Source of the DNA: Saprospiraceae bacterium
GTDB lineage: Bacteria > Bacteroidota > Bacteroidia > Chitinophagales > Saprospiraceae
Reading direction: 5' to 3'
Length of the DNA stretch: 64,000 nucleotides
NCBI GenBank assembly: GCA_016710625.1
Contig: JADJVK010000054.1
Span: forward strand, 1-64,000
Positions 41,603-50,172 of the stretch are shown here, in pieces (position 1 is the first letter of the stretch; every line of letters starts with the position of its first letter). The position numbers and the translations under genes are program-made. The notes beneath the pieces are model-generated. The model was not told the DNA's origin and searched no databases. It was given only the letters and a program-made list of their open reading frames with translations.

Positions 41603-44047
41603 ATGAAAAAATGGTTTTACTTTTTATTCTCGGCTATAGTTTGTTATGGATTTATATATGCATTAAATAACTCATTTGTTATCAAGGGAAATGCAGTTCC
41701 AGCCATGGGAAATTTTTTAAATCCTATTTCTGGATTTTGGTCAAATGCTGAGCAATTTATTCAAAAACCTTTACCAAATGTAGTAAGTAATCAACTGATT
41801 GACGAGGTAAATGTAAGTTATGATGATAGAATGGTTCCCCATATTTTTGCTAAAAATATTTTAGATGCCTATTTTGTACAAGGATATATCATAGCACAAC
41901 AAAGATTGTGGCAAATGGATATTTCCACTAGAGCTGCTTCTGGAAGATTATCCGAAGTGGTAGGGGAGAAAGCCCTCAATATCGACAAGAATAAACGAAG
42001 AATGGGTATGGTTTATGGTGCGGAAAATACTTTGAAAGTTTGGGAGCAAGATAAAGAAACATTCAAAATGATTGAGGCATATACTAATGGCGTTAATGCA
42101 TTTGTAGAAAATCTTGACCCAAAAGATTATCCATTGGAATTCAAGTTGCTCAATTATGCTCCTGAAAAATGGACACCATTAAAGTCTGCAATATTTGTAA
42201 AAGCAATGGCAGAAACTTTAGCAAGTGGCGAAGATGATTTGGAAGCAACAAATGCTTTGAAATTAGTTGGAGAAGAAACATTTAATTTTTTGTTTCCCCA
42301 ATATGATGATGAAATTTCACCTGTAATACCAAAAGATGTCAAATGGAATTTCACAAATACAACACAATCCAATAATAAAGCTTCAAATTCAATACCTGAC
42401 CACATTGGTTATATCCAGAATAATCCTGTTGATAAAAGAGTAGAAGGAACAGGTAGTAATAACTGGGCAATTGGTCCTAAAAAAACGAAGAATGGGCACC
42501 CAATTTTGTGCGGAGATCCCCATTTGAATCTCACATTACCTTCAATTTGGTTTGAAATGCAAATGCAAACTCCAGAATTTAATGCTTACGGCGTTGCTTT
42601 ACCTTGTTTCCCTGGAATTGTAATTGGATTTAATGAAAATATTGCATGGACTCAAACCAATGTTGGTCAAGACGTTTCTGATTGGTACACTATAAAATGG
42701 AAAGATCAGAAAAAAGAGCAATACTTATTGGATGGTGAGTATAAAAATGTAAGTAATAAAGTAGAAACCTATAATGTTAAAGGTGTTGGGGTCGTATTTG
42801 ATACTGTGAAATATACCAAATGGGGTCCTGTTGTTTATCAAGATACTTCTGCATGGCACGATATGGCTTTACATTGGCTAGCTCATGATCAGCCATTACG
42901 TAATGACTTGAAAGTCTTTTATTTATTGAATAAAGCAAAAAACTTTGATGAATATTCTGAAGCTTTGAAATACTATTTTTGTCCTGCTCAAAATTTCGCA
43001 TTTGCTTGTAAAAATGGAGATATTGCAATAAGAGTAAATGGTGTATTCCCAATAAAATCCAAGGATCAAGGTCGATTCGTTCAAGATGGTTCAGTTTCAT
43101 CAAGTGATTGGAAAGGTTATATTCCTTTTGAGCAAAATCCTTATGTGTTAAACCCAACAAGAGGCTATGTATCCTCAGCAAACCAACATTCTACAGCACC
43201 AACATATCCTTATTATTATAATAGCGAAACCTTTGATAGTTATAGAAGCAAAAAAATCAATTCTATTTTAGATACAATTCAAAATGTAACGATGGAGGAT
43301 ATGCAAAAACTCCAAAGTTATAGTAAAAGTTTGAAAACAGAAAAATCTTTGCCCCAGCTTTTAAATCTATTGGATACCAATAGTTTATCTACAATTCAAA
43401 ATAAATTTTATCAGCAATTAAAATCATGGGATTGCAATTATTTAAAAGAGGAGTTGTCACCTGTTTTATTTGAAAAGTGGTGGAAGAATGTTTATAAAAA
43501 TACATGGGATGAGTTTTTGAAAAATGGTAAAACGGAAGTAATGCTCAATCCAACAGAGTGGAGGACGATTCAGTTGTTAAAAGAAAATCCGAATAATCCA
43601 TTTTTTGATGATAAATCAACTTCTGAAAAAGTAGAAACTGCTAAAGATATTGTTACAGCTTCTTTCAAAACTATGGTAGATTCTGTAAATACTTTATTAG
43701 TAACCAACCCAAATTATAAGTGGAAAAACATGTTAAACTCTAAAATAAATCACTTAACGAAGAAAGAATCTTTCAGTAGAAGTAATTTTGAAACGGATGG
43801 GGTAGGAGCCGCTATTAATTCACAGAAAAGTGGGCATGGACCATCTTGGAGAATGGTTGTGGAACTTGGAGATACTGTGAAGGCATGGGTAGTATATCCA
43901 GGTGGTCAATCTGGCAATCCTGGAAGTGTTAATTACGATGATTTTGTCCAAAAATGGGCTGCTGGTACACAATATGAAGCTTTATTCATGAAAAACCCAT
44001 CTGAAAAAACGAGAATTTTATTTACCCAATCATTCAAAAAATCTTAA
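41603..44047 (+). CDS. Penicillin acylase family (Ntn-hydrolase) amidase
   Basis: 814 residues from the ATG at 41603, with an N-terminal membrane or signal segment (1-22). An alpha-chain region (about 60-225) has the YFVQGYIIAQQRLWQMD and RAASGRLSEVVG motifs. The autocatalytic junction is GTGSNNWAI, with Ser285 as the expected nucleophile and new N-terminus. The beta chain follows with LCGDPHLNLTLPSIWFEM, NIAWTQTNVGQDVSDWY and the late GPSWRMVVELGD and GGQSGNPGS segments. The enzyme hydrolyses amide bonds, in this family beta-lactam side chains or acyl-homoserine lactones; the substrate here cannot be told. It lies 4 nt before a small membrane protein gene. Confidence 0.9.
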   Translation: MKKWFYFLFSAIVCYGFIYALNNSFVIKGNAVPAMGNFLNPISGFWSNAEQFIQKPLPNVVSNQLIDEVNVSYDDRMVPHIFAKNILDAYFVQGYIIAQQRLWQMDISTRAASGRLSEVVGEKALNIDKNKRRMGMVYGAENTLKVWEQDKETFKMIEAYTNGVNAFVENLDPKDYPLEFKLLNYAPEKWTPLKSAIFVKAMAETLASGEDDLEATNALKLVGEETFNFLFPQYDDEISPVIPKDVKWNFTNTTQSNNKASNSIPDHIGYIQNNPVDKRVEGTGSNNWAIGPKKTKNGHPILCGDPHLNLTLPSIWFEMQMQTPEFNAYGVALPCFPGIVIGFNENIAWTQTNVGQDVSDWYTIKWKDQKKEQYLLDGEYKNVSNKVETYNVKGVGVVFDTVKYTKWGPVVYQDTSAWHDMALHWLAHDQPLRNDLKVFYLLNKAKNFDEYSEALKYYFCPAQNFAFACKNGDIAIRVNGVFPIKSKDQGRFVQDGSVSSSDWKGYIPFEQNPYVLNPTRGYVSSANQHSTAPTYPYYYNSETFDSYRSKKINSILDTIQNVTMEDMQKLQSYSKSLKTEKSLPQLLNLLDTNSLSTIQNKFYQQLKSWDCNYLKEELSPVLFEKWWKNVYKNTWDEFLKNGKTEVMLNPTEWRTIQLLKENPNNPFFDDKSTSEKVETAKDIVTASFKTMVDSVNTLLVTNPNYKWKNMLNSKINHLTKKESFSRSNFETDGVGAAINSQKSGHGPSWRMVVELGDTVKAWVVYPGGQSGNPGSVNYDDFVQKWAAGTQYEALFMKNPSEKTRILFTQSFKKS

Positions 44048-44051
44048 TACA

Positions 44052-44417
44052 ATGAGTTTTATTGAAAATATAAAAAAATTATCAGGAGTAGCCTTAGTAA
44101 ATCTTATTCTTGCAGCAGTAGCCATGTATTTTTTACCTTGGTGGTCGTGTTTATTGGTGACTGGATTAGTTGCTTTCTTTTATAAAATAAAACCATTAGG
44201 AAGTTTTGCAACTGGTTTTGCCACAATATCTTTACTTTGGATGAGCATTGCTATTTATTATAATACAATCAATAATTCTGTATTATCCAATCAGATTGGT
44301 GGGTTGTTTGGTGGAATTTCTGGGACTATGTTGACTTCTATCACTTCGTTTATTGGCGGTTTGTGTGGTGGTCTAGGAGCATGGAGTGGATCTTTGCTTA
44401 GAAAGGCAATTAGATAA
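44052..44417 (+). CDS. Small membrane protein of unknown function
   Basis: 121 residues with four hydrophobic segments (about 12-30, 32-45, 50-70 and 88-112); the last is Gly-rich (GGLFGGISGTMLTSITSFIGGLCGG). I do not recognise a named family. It is 4 nt behind the penicillin-acylase gene and shares its terminator, so the two are co-transcribed. Confidence 0.7.
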   Translation: MSFIENIKKLSGVALVNLILAAVAMYFLPWWSCLLVTGLVAFFYKIKPLGSFATGFATISLLWMSIAIYYNTINNSVLSNQIGGLFGGISGTMLTSITSFIGGLCGGLGAWSGSLLRKAIR

Positions 44418-44421
44418 AAAT

Positions 44422-44462
44422 AAGAAAGCCGCTAAAATTTGATGTTTAGCGGCTTTCTTTTT
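44422..44462. terminator. Bidirectional terminator between convergent genes
   Basis: A 15-bp stem AAGAAAGCCGCTAAA / TTTAGCGGCTTTCTT (44422-44436 with 44445-44459) has an 8-nt loop, A-rich on one side and T-rich on the other. Confidence 0.92.
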
Positions 44463-45066
44463 AATATTTTTCTATCAATTTTTTCTTCATTTCTACAAAA
44501 TCAGTCTCAGAAATTATTCCTGCATTTTTTAAATCAGAAAGCTCTCTCAGTTTGACGATTATATCATTATTTTCAGAAGGACTAGCACTTGCATCCGTAC
44601 TTTTCTTACTTTCAGTTTCTTTTTTTAAGTCTTCAGCCACTTTTTTTCCTTTCTCAAATTGTTCATCATAGAATTTTTTCATTTTTTCGGTATCAAAATC
44701 TAAGATGGATCCTCCTGTTTGGAAATGATATTTAAAGGCTTCTCCTAAAGCATAGGTGCTAGCTCCAGAAACTACTCCCATTGCAACACCACCTAAAAGT
44801 GAGCCAATTCCAGGAATAAATTTAATCAAAGTTCTTGCTCCTACTTTTGAAATAATTGAGCCAGATAAAGCAGAAATGAGTGCTTTAGTCTGTGTTTCTT
44901 CAAATGGCACATTATAAATCTTTGCTAATTGACGTATCATATTAATTTGAACGCCACTAACTGCAACCATATCAGCTAACGGAACTGGAATCATTCCAGC
45001 ACCCATAGAATACATCACATGGTTCTGAATAATGTCTTTCGATTCAATTAATTTATTTTCTTGCAT
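44461..45066 (-). CDS. DUF697 membrane protein with C-terminal SHOCT domain
   Basis: 201 residues from the ATG at 45066 (MQENKLIESK); an in-frame ATG at 45093 would lie only a few bases after the predicted transcription start. Residues about 10-125 match DUF697/YcjF-like proteins: AGMIPVPLADMVAVSGVQ, then a Gly-rich hydrophobic stretch (FIPGIGSLLGGVAMGVVSGA). A Lys/Glu-rich coiled linker (about 130-165) leads to a SHOCT-type end (LRELSDLKNAGIISETDF, KKKLIEKY). SHOCT modules are thought to serve in oligomerisation or membrane association. The cellular role is unknown. Confidence 0.75.
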   Translation of the reverse strand: MQENKLIESKDIIQNHVMYSMGAGMIPVPLADMVAVSGVQINMIRQLAKIYNVPFEETQTKALISALSGSIISKVGARTLIKFIPGIGSLLGGVAMGVVSGASTYALGEAFKYHFQTGGSILDFDTEKMKKFYDEQFEKGKKVAEDLKKETESKKSTDASASPSENNDIIVKLRELSDLKNAGIISETDFVEMKKKLIEKY

Positions 45067-45107
45067 AATTTTTTTATTCAAAAGTAAAGTCATTTTTGCA
45101 AGAAAAC

Positions 45108-45115
45108 CAAATTTA
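45108..45115 (-). promoter_or_regulatory. Bacteroidota -7 box TAAATTTG (minus strand)
   Basis: Exact TAnnTTTG on the minus strand, about 40 nt before the ATG at 45066. No -33 TTTG at the usual distance. Confidence 0.45.
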
Positions 45116-45155
45116 TAGACAAGTTTAGATTATTAAACGATATGTACTTGTAATT

Positions 45156-45701
45156 TTAAACTAATGGTTTAAAGAAAGAGAATATTGTTTTCCCATAATG
45201 GCGTTCATCAAATAATTGTGGGTGATTTTTATAAGAATGATTTGGATTGTGTTCCATCACAAACCATCCATCTTCTTTAAGCAATCGTTTATTCAAAACT
45301 AAATTAGGAATGGTGTCAATAGTAGGCAAAGCATAAGGTGGTCCAGCAAAAATATAATCGTATTGAGCTGTATGAAATTCAAGAAATTTAAAAATATCAG
45401 CTTGAACTATATTAATAAAGGATTCAATTTTAAGTGTTTCTGCAGTTTGTTTTACAAATTTCACACATCCTGCAAATTTATCAACATAAGTAACATCTTC
45501 GCATCCTCTTGAAATAAATTCGTAACTATGGTTTCCCGTTCCGCCAAATAAGTCAAGGACTTTCATCTCTTCAAAATCAAAATTATTATTGATAATATTA
45601 AAAAGAGCTTCTTTAGAAAAGTCAGTTGTCGGTCTCGTTGGCCAATTATCAGCAGGAGGATAGAACTTTCTACCCTTAAATTTTCCTCCAATTATTCTCA
45701 T
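45156..45701 (-). CDS. rsmD: RsmD-family RNA methyltransferase (16S rRNA m2G966 type)
   Basis: 181 residues. The N-terminal RIIGGKFKGRKFYPP and the RPTTDFSKEALFNII segment are typical of RsmD. SAM-binding motif I is LDLFGGTGNHSYEF, and motif IV reads FAGPPYALP instead of the more usual DPPY, a variation I associate with the Bacteroidota branch. It methylates guanine in the small-subunit rRNA. It starts 2 nt after the DUF3822 stop, a common Bacteroidota pairing. Confidence 0.88.
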   Translation of the reverse strand: MRIIGGKFKGRKFYPPADNWPTRPTTDFSKEALFNIINNNFDFEEMKVLDLFGGTGNHSYEFISRGCEDVTYVDKFAGCVKFVKQTAETLKIESFINIVQADIFKFLEFHTAQYDYIFAGPPYALPTIDTIPNLVLNKRLLKEDGWFVMEHNPNHSYKNHPQLFDERHYGKTIFSFFKPLV

Positions 45702-45703
45702 AG

Positions 45704-46501
45704 TTATAAATTTAAAAGGTAGCTATAAAAAGATAATTCAGGATTTGTGTCATAAAGATTATTCTCTATTTTTACTGTAGCAATATATCTTTTTAAGTGA
45801 TTTACGATTTCGCTATCTTCACTAATTTGTCCAATCAATGACAAAGGAATATTACTAGGGTTTTGATGCAATTCTTGATAAACTAATAGAATAAAATATA
45901 AGGCATCAATACTATCTTTTATCTCGAAATCATTAACAAATAGTAATTTTTCTTGCTGAAAAACTATTATTGAAAGCGTTCTATTGACAATTACAGCGTA
46001 AATATTGCAATCTTCAATAGAATTTTTTTGTAAAAATGGCAAAAAAGAAGCTAGCCAATGAGTTTCTTCTGAATTACTTAATTCAGGTATCAAGTTTGTT
46101 TTTGTTGGAGCATCATAAACAAGGTATAAATTCAAATCTTCAATAAATTGATATTTTGGGGTGAAATTTGAATTGATTTTTCTGGAAGTAGTTAAATAAT
46201 TTTCAATAGAATCCTTATTGAATAAATTACTCGGAACTAATGAATAAGGTACATTTGAAACAAATATTTTAGAAATAGATTTTTCAGAAATGAATTGATT
46301 TATTGTATCAATTTCATCAGGTTCAAACTCTAAATTATACCAATTTTCGACACTATTTGTATTGAAATCAGTTAATAAAATTAAATCTTTTGATTCGTTT
46401 TTAGAAAAAAAAACTAAATTATTAGCAGAAACAAACAGGTTTAGCTGTTGATTTTCAATAACTTCCGAAGTATTTTTCCAATCAAATTGTTTTGAAATCA
46501 A
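45704..46501 (-). CDS. DUF3822 family protein
   Basis: 265 residues, soluble, with no signal peptide. The pattern (short strands with a central LYLVYDAPTK and HWLASFLPFLQ) and the immediate position before rsmD match DUF3822, an ASKHA/actin-like-fold protein family of Bacteroidota with unknown function. The first half is rich in Asn/Ser and AT-biased, like its neighbours. It is 36 nt downstream of bactofilin and probably in one transcript with it. Confidence 0.75.
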   Translation of the reverse strand: MISKQFDWKNTSEVIENQQLNLFVSANNLVFFSKNESKDLILLTDFNTNSVENWYNLEFEPDEIDTINQFISEKSISKIFVSNVPYSLVPSNLFNKDSIENYLTTSRKINSNFTPKYQFIEDLNLYLVYDAPTKTNLIPELSNSEETHWLASFLPFLQKNSIEDCNIYAVIVNRTLSIIVFQQEKLLFVNDFEIKDSIDALYFILLVYQELHQNPSNIPLSLIGQISEDSEIVNHLKRYIATVKIENNLYDTNPELSFYSYLLNL

Positions 46502-46537
46502 GAGAATTATTTTAAAATTTTATTTTCAAACTGAAAT

Positions 46538-46900
46538 TTAAGCACCTACTTTACAATCACCAAAATACTTTGCTCCTTCATCTACTATCATTTTATTAGA
46601 GACAATATTTCCGTCTATTTGAGCAGTATTTTGCAAATGTAATGTTTCTTTAGTATGTATATTACCTTTAATTTTTCCTCTTATCACAGCATTTTCTGTA
46701 CTGATTTTGCCATCAATAATACCAGATTCGCCCATTACTAATCTTTTCTCAACTTTGATTTCCCCAATGATTTTTCCATCTAATCGGACATTTTCAGCAC
46801 ATGTAAATTTACCTTCAATAATGGTTCCTTCTGCGATAACACATGTCAAATCACCTTCTTTTCCTATTGAAGATAACTTTGAATCAGTTTTTTTTAACAT
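46538..46900 (-). CDS. Bactofilin (polymer-forming cytoskeletal protein)
   Basis: 120 residues. The core (about 18-110) is the bactofilin right-handed beta-helix with regular hydrophobic steps: TCVIAEGTIIEGKFTCAENVRLDGKI and so on, each turn ending in Gly. The short N-terminal tail (about 17 residues) is Ser/Lys-rich, typical for membrane-binding tails. Bactofilins self-assemble into nucleotide-free filaments that position cell-wall or surface machinery. The start ATG at 46900 is preceded by a good -7 box. Confidence 0.93.
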   Translation of the reverse strand: MLKKTDSKLSSIGKEGDLTCVIAEGTIIEGKFTCAENVRLDGKIIGEIKVEKRLVMGESGIIDGKISTENAVIRGKIKGNIHTKETLHLQNTAQIDGNIVSNKMIVDEGAKYFGDCKVGA

Positions 46901-46942
46901 ATATTTTATATCGTATTTTTAAAATCTATTGCAATAATTGTG

Positions 46943-46950
46943 CAAAAATA
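46943..46950 (-). promoter_or_regulatory. Bacteroidota -7 box TATTTTTG (minus strand)
   Basis: Exact TAnnTTTG on the minus strand, 42 nt before the bactofilin ATG. Confidence 0.5.
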
Positions 46951-47096
46951 GCAAATATGAATTATTATATATTAAATTTTTTCCGAAAATCGAATTTTTT
47001 TAAATATTATATTAGTTTTGTTACTTTATAATTATTGCTGAAATTGAAGCGTTTACAAATAATAGCTTAAATTTTTAAAAATTTAAACAAATAAAA

Positions 47097-47127
47097 TTTG
47101 TCTAATTCAAGATAAGCCGTATAATTG
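47097..47127 (+). promoter_or_regulatory. Bacteroidota promoter of the exbB-exbD-tonB operon
   Basis: TTTG (47097-47100), a 19-nt spacer and TATAATTG (47120-47127; one mismatch to TAnnTTTG) give transcription starting near 47134 and a leader of about 50 nt. Confidence 0.6.
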
Positions 47128-47183
47128 CAAGAGTTAATTTTTAAAATATTATTAAATTTTTTTAACACACCAAATAAAGAATT

Positions 47184-48011
47184 ATGAGCCAACAGTCAAA
47201 TTCTCAACAGGCTAAGCCTACTACTGCTAAGAAACAAGGTTTATTACCTCAAATCGTTATCCCTATCTTATTAGTGATAGGAATTGGTTTTTATATGTTA
47301 GTTTGCGGTAATGGTGCAAACTTCGAAGGTGGAGACAATGCCAATCACCCAATTCAAGGGAATTATTTAGGAATGATTTATAAAGGAGGTTTTATCGTGC
47401 CTTTATTATTTACATTATTTCTAATTGTATTAGTGTTCAGTATTGAAAGATTTTTGACAATCAACAAAGCATCTGGATCTGGAAATATTGATGATTTCGT
47501 TAGAAAAGTGAAATATTGTTTGGAAACTAGTGATGTGGATGGAGCAATTTCTGCTTGTGACAAACAACAAGGTAGCGTTGCTAATGTTGTTAGAGCTAGT
47601 TTGGAAAAATACAAGCAAATGCAAACTGATAACTCTTTAGAGAAAGATCAGAAAGTATTGGCTATTAGAAAGGAAATCGAAGAAGCAACATCATTAGAAT
47701 TACCAATGTTAGAGAAAAACTTATCTATTTTAGCAACAATTGCTCCTGTAGGAACTTTAGTTGCCTTATTAGGTACAGTATTAGGTATGATTCGTGCATT
47801 CTCTGCTTTAGGTGCTTCTGGTCAAACAGATGCTACAGCATTATCTCAAGGTATCTCTGAAGCCTTGATTAATACTGCTTTAGGTATTGGTACTTCTGCT
47901 TTAGCAATAGTTATGTATAACATCTTTACTACTAAGATTGATAAATTAACATATGGCATTGATGAGGCTGGTTTTAGTATTGCTGAAACTTTCAACTCAA
48001 AACATAAATAA
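47184..48011 (+). CDS. exbB: ExbB/TolQ-type proton channel subunit
   Basis: 275 residues. A soluble N-terminus is followed by a first membrane helix (about 20-40), a second (about 70-90, GFIVPLLFTLFLIVLVFSIE), a cytoplasmic domain (about 95-180), and the diagnostic pair of helices (NLSILATIAPVGTLVALLGTVLGMI and the ISEALINTALGIGTSALAIV segment). With ExbD it uses the proton gradient to energise TonB. It is the first gene of a four-gene operon. Confidence 0.94.
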   Translation: MSQQSNSQQAKPTTAKKQGLLPQIVIPILLVIGIGFYMLVCGNGANFEGGDNANHPIQGNYLGMIYKGGFIVPLLFTLFLIVLVFSIERFLTINKASGSGNIDDFVRKVKYCLETSDVDGAISACDKQQGSVANVVRASLEKYKQMQTDNSLEKDQKVLAIRKEIEEATSLELPMLEKNLSILATIAPVGTLVALLGTVLGMIRAFSALGASGQTDATALSQGISEALINTALGIGTSALAIVMYNIFTTKIDKLTYGIDEAGFSIAETFNSKHK

Positions 48012-48106
48012 TATTTTCATTTGCATACAACCTTTTTATTAAGTGTTGCATCTGAATATTATTATGTGTTTTTAATTTATTTGATAACCTATTTATCTTA
48101 TATAAA

Positions 48107-48784
48107 ATGCCTAAAGTTAAAGTTGCTCGAAAGAGTACGGCAATGGATATGACAGCAATGACTGATGTGGCATTTTTGTTATTAACATTCTTTATGTTAA
48201 CAACAAAATTTCGTCCACCAGAATTGGCACCAGTTGACTTGCCTTCATCTAGAGCTGAAGTAAAAATTCCAGATAAAAATGTGATGTTAATCACTTGTAC
48301 TACTGATGGTAAAGTGTTTTTTGGTTTAGATAATAAAAAAATCAGAGCTAGGACACTTGATAGAATGGAAACTTCTTTTCAAACTGTAAAATTTACTCCA
48401 GAACAAAAAACTGGATTTAGTTTGATGGATGAATTTGGAGTTCCATTTGAGCAATTACCAAGTATTAGTGCTATGAGTAATGAAGATAGAGTTAAAGCTG
48501 GACAGAAAGGTATTCCTGTGGATTCTACTTCAAGTAAATTCAATAGAAATGAACTTGGTGAATGGATTTTCAACTCAAGAATGGCAGAAGCTGAATTAAG
48601 AGCTGCTGGTGAAATTGGAGATTCTGAAGGTTTATTTATTTGTTTGAAAGGTGCTGGTTCTGCAGATTATGCAACTGTAAAGAAAATCATTACAACATTT
48701 ACAGATAAAAAAGTAAATAAGTTTAATATTATTACATCAATGGAAGCAGGTGGAGTTGCAGTAGCAGAACCAACTAAACATTGA
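48107..48784 (+). CDS. exbD: ExbD-type biopolymer transport protein, long form
   Basis: 225 residues. The N-terminal membrane helix (about 20-38) carries the essential Asp20 (MTDVAFLLLTFFM). The periplasmic part is longer than usual (typical ExbD is about 140-150 residues): an insert of roughly 80 residues (about 85-165) separates the first periplasmic strands from the final GADYATVKKIITTFTDKKVNKF region. It lies 95 nt after exbB and 68 nt before a second exbD. Confidence 0.92.
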   Translation: MPKVKVARKSTAMDMTAMTDVAFLLLTFFMLTTKFRPPELAPVDLPSSRAEVKIPDKNVMLITCTTDGKVFFGLDNKKIRARTLDRMETSFQTVKFTPEQKTGFSLMDEFGVPFEQLPSISAMSNEDRVKAGQKGIPVDSTSSKFNRNELGEWIFNSRMAEAELRAAGEIGDSEGLFICLKGAGSADYATVKKIITTFTDKKVNKFNIITSMEAGGVAVAEPTKH

Positions 48785-48852
48785 TAAATAGTATTCAACT
48801 ACTGTCCACAGATGTGGAAGTTTATATTTGTTCAACAAAACCCATATGAGTC

Positions 48853-49428
48853 ATGGCAGAATTAGATACCTCCGGTGGAGGGAAACATAAAGGGTCTGGT
48901 GGACCCCGTTCCAAAAAGATGTCAACAAGGGTGGATATGACACCGATGGTGGATTTAGGCTTCTTGCTAATCACCTTCTTCATGCTCACTACTACGTTCA
49001 ATAAACCTCAGGCAATGTCTCAAAACTTTCCTGAGAAACAAGATAAGAAAGACGAAGACGCTGTAGTAAAGGCTTCGAAGGTTCTTCAATTGATTCCATG
49101 GGAAAATAATAAGATTTATTATTTTTTCGGTACTGGAGATCCAAAAGATGGTCCTTCTATCATAGATAGCGTTGACTTTACTGTTACAAAAAATATTCGT
49201 CCAATTTTAAAGAAGCATTTGAGCCAAGTAAAAGCTAAATTTGGATCTGAAGATGATGCTATCTTTTTGATAAAACCAAAAGATAAATCAAAATTCAAAA
49301 ATTATGTGGATTTAATGGATGAATTGAATATAGTTGGAGTGAAGCGTTTAGTTCCGATGGATTGGACACCAAACGATTCTATTCTTGTAAGCAATAGCTT
49401 AAGAGGATTAATGGCAGCTCCACAATAA
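48853..49428 (+). CDS. exbD: ExbD-type biopolymer transport protein, second copy
   Basis: 191 residues. A Gly/Ser/Lys-rich cytoplasmic N-terminus (GGGKHKGSGGPRSKK) precedes the membrane helix with Asp34 (MVDLGFLLITFFM). The periplasmic domain ends with DLMDELNIVGVKRLVPMDW. Paired ExbD genes are common in Bacteroidota, where the ExbB pentamer can house two different ExbD chains. Confidence 0.92.
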   Translation: MAELDTSGGGKHKGSGGPRSKKMSTRVDMTPMVDLGFLLITFFMLTTTFNKPQAMSQNFPEKQDKKDEDAVVKASKVLQLIPWENNKIYYFFGTGDPKDGPSIIDSVDFTVTKNIRPILKKHLSQVKAKFGSEDDAIFLIKPKDKSKFKNYVDLMDELNIVGVKRLVPMDWTPNDSILVSNSLRGLMAAPQ

Positions 49429-49456
49429 TTTTAAAAAATTTTATAGCAGAATAAAT

Positions 49457-50092
49457 ATGAATGCAGATAAAATTCTAACGGCTCAGCTTGACGATATCAT
49501 TTTTGATAATCGAAATAAGTCTTACGGAGCCTATTTTTTAAGAAGGATTTACGAATCCCACATTATAAAAGCATTGGTTATTGCTGTTGTGTTGGGTGTT
49601 TTAACAATAGCTGGTTTTAGAGTTTCAGCAATGTTTAAAGAAATAATGAAAAAGGATAAACCAACTGCTGTTGAAGTTCAATTGGAAGAACCACCACCGT
49701 TGAATCCAAATGAACCACCTCCACCTCCTCCGCCACCTCCAATCGAACCGCCACCACCTCCTGTTGCTACTGTGAAGTTTGTACCTCCAGTGGTAAAAAA
49801 GGACGAAGAGGTGAAAGATGAAGAGCCACCAGCAACTAAAGAAGAAATAAAGGAGGCTGTAATTTCTACGAAAACTCAAGAGGGTGTTAAAAATGCTCCT
49901 GAGCCAGTAGAAGAAAAAGCACCGCCTCCACCAGTAGTTGAGCAACCTAAACCAAAAGAACCAGAGATTTTCACTGTAGTGGAACAAAACCCTGAGTTTC
50001 CAGATGGTCAAGCTGCATTGATGAAGTATTTAGCTGCGAATATTAAATATCCTACATTGGCAAGAGAAAACAATTTTACCAGTTTCATTTAG
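49457..50092 (+). CDS. tonB: TonB energy transducer, C-terminal domain interrupted
   Basis: 211 residues. A cytoplasmic N-terminus with NRNKSYGAYFLRR (usual in Bacteroidota TonB) leads to one membrane helix (about 37-55). A Pro-rich spanner (about 72-105, then Glu/Lys/Pro to 165) and the start of the TonB C-terminal domain (NPEFPDGQAALMKYLAANIK, YPTLAREN) follow. The frame then ends after six unrelated residues. Directly behind, in another frame, lies LPVSFRLE followed by a stop at 50100-50102, the normal last residues of this domain. The middle of the domain (about 60 residues expected) is missing, so the protein as written could not bind TonB boxes. Confidence 0.85.
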   Translation: MNADKILTAQLDDIIFDNRNKSYGAYFLRRIYESHIIKALVIAVVLGVLTIAGFRVSAMFKEIMKKDKPTAVEVQLEEPPPLNPNEPPPPPPPPPIEPPPPPVATVKFVPPVVKKDEEVKDEEPPATKEEIKEAVISTKTQEGVKNAPEPVEEKAPPPPVVEQPKPKEPEIFTVVEQNPEFPDGQAALMKYLAANIKYPTLARENNFTSFI

Positions 50093-50121
50093 ATTAGAGT
50101 AATCATTTTTTTAGAATAATT

Positions 50122-50154
50122 AAAAAGCCTTTGGATTTTTCCAAAGGCTTTTTT
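50122..50154. terminator. Terminator after tonB
   Basis: The 14-bp stem AAAAAGCCTTTGGA / TCCAAAGGCTTTTT has a TTTT loop and T/A runs on both sides. It serves the exb-tonB operon and probably the convergent minus-strand gene. Confidence 0.92.
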
Positions 50155-50172
50155 ATATCGATAAATTAAGTT

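Noticed and set aside
45300..45360. Missing DPPY motif making the RsmD-like protein inactive
   Set aside because: The FAGPPY variant sits exactly in motif IV, with the rest of the family well kept; it looks like a lineage variant rather than a loss.
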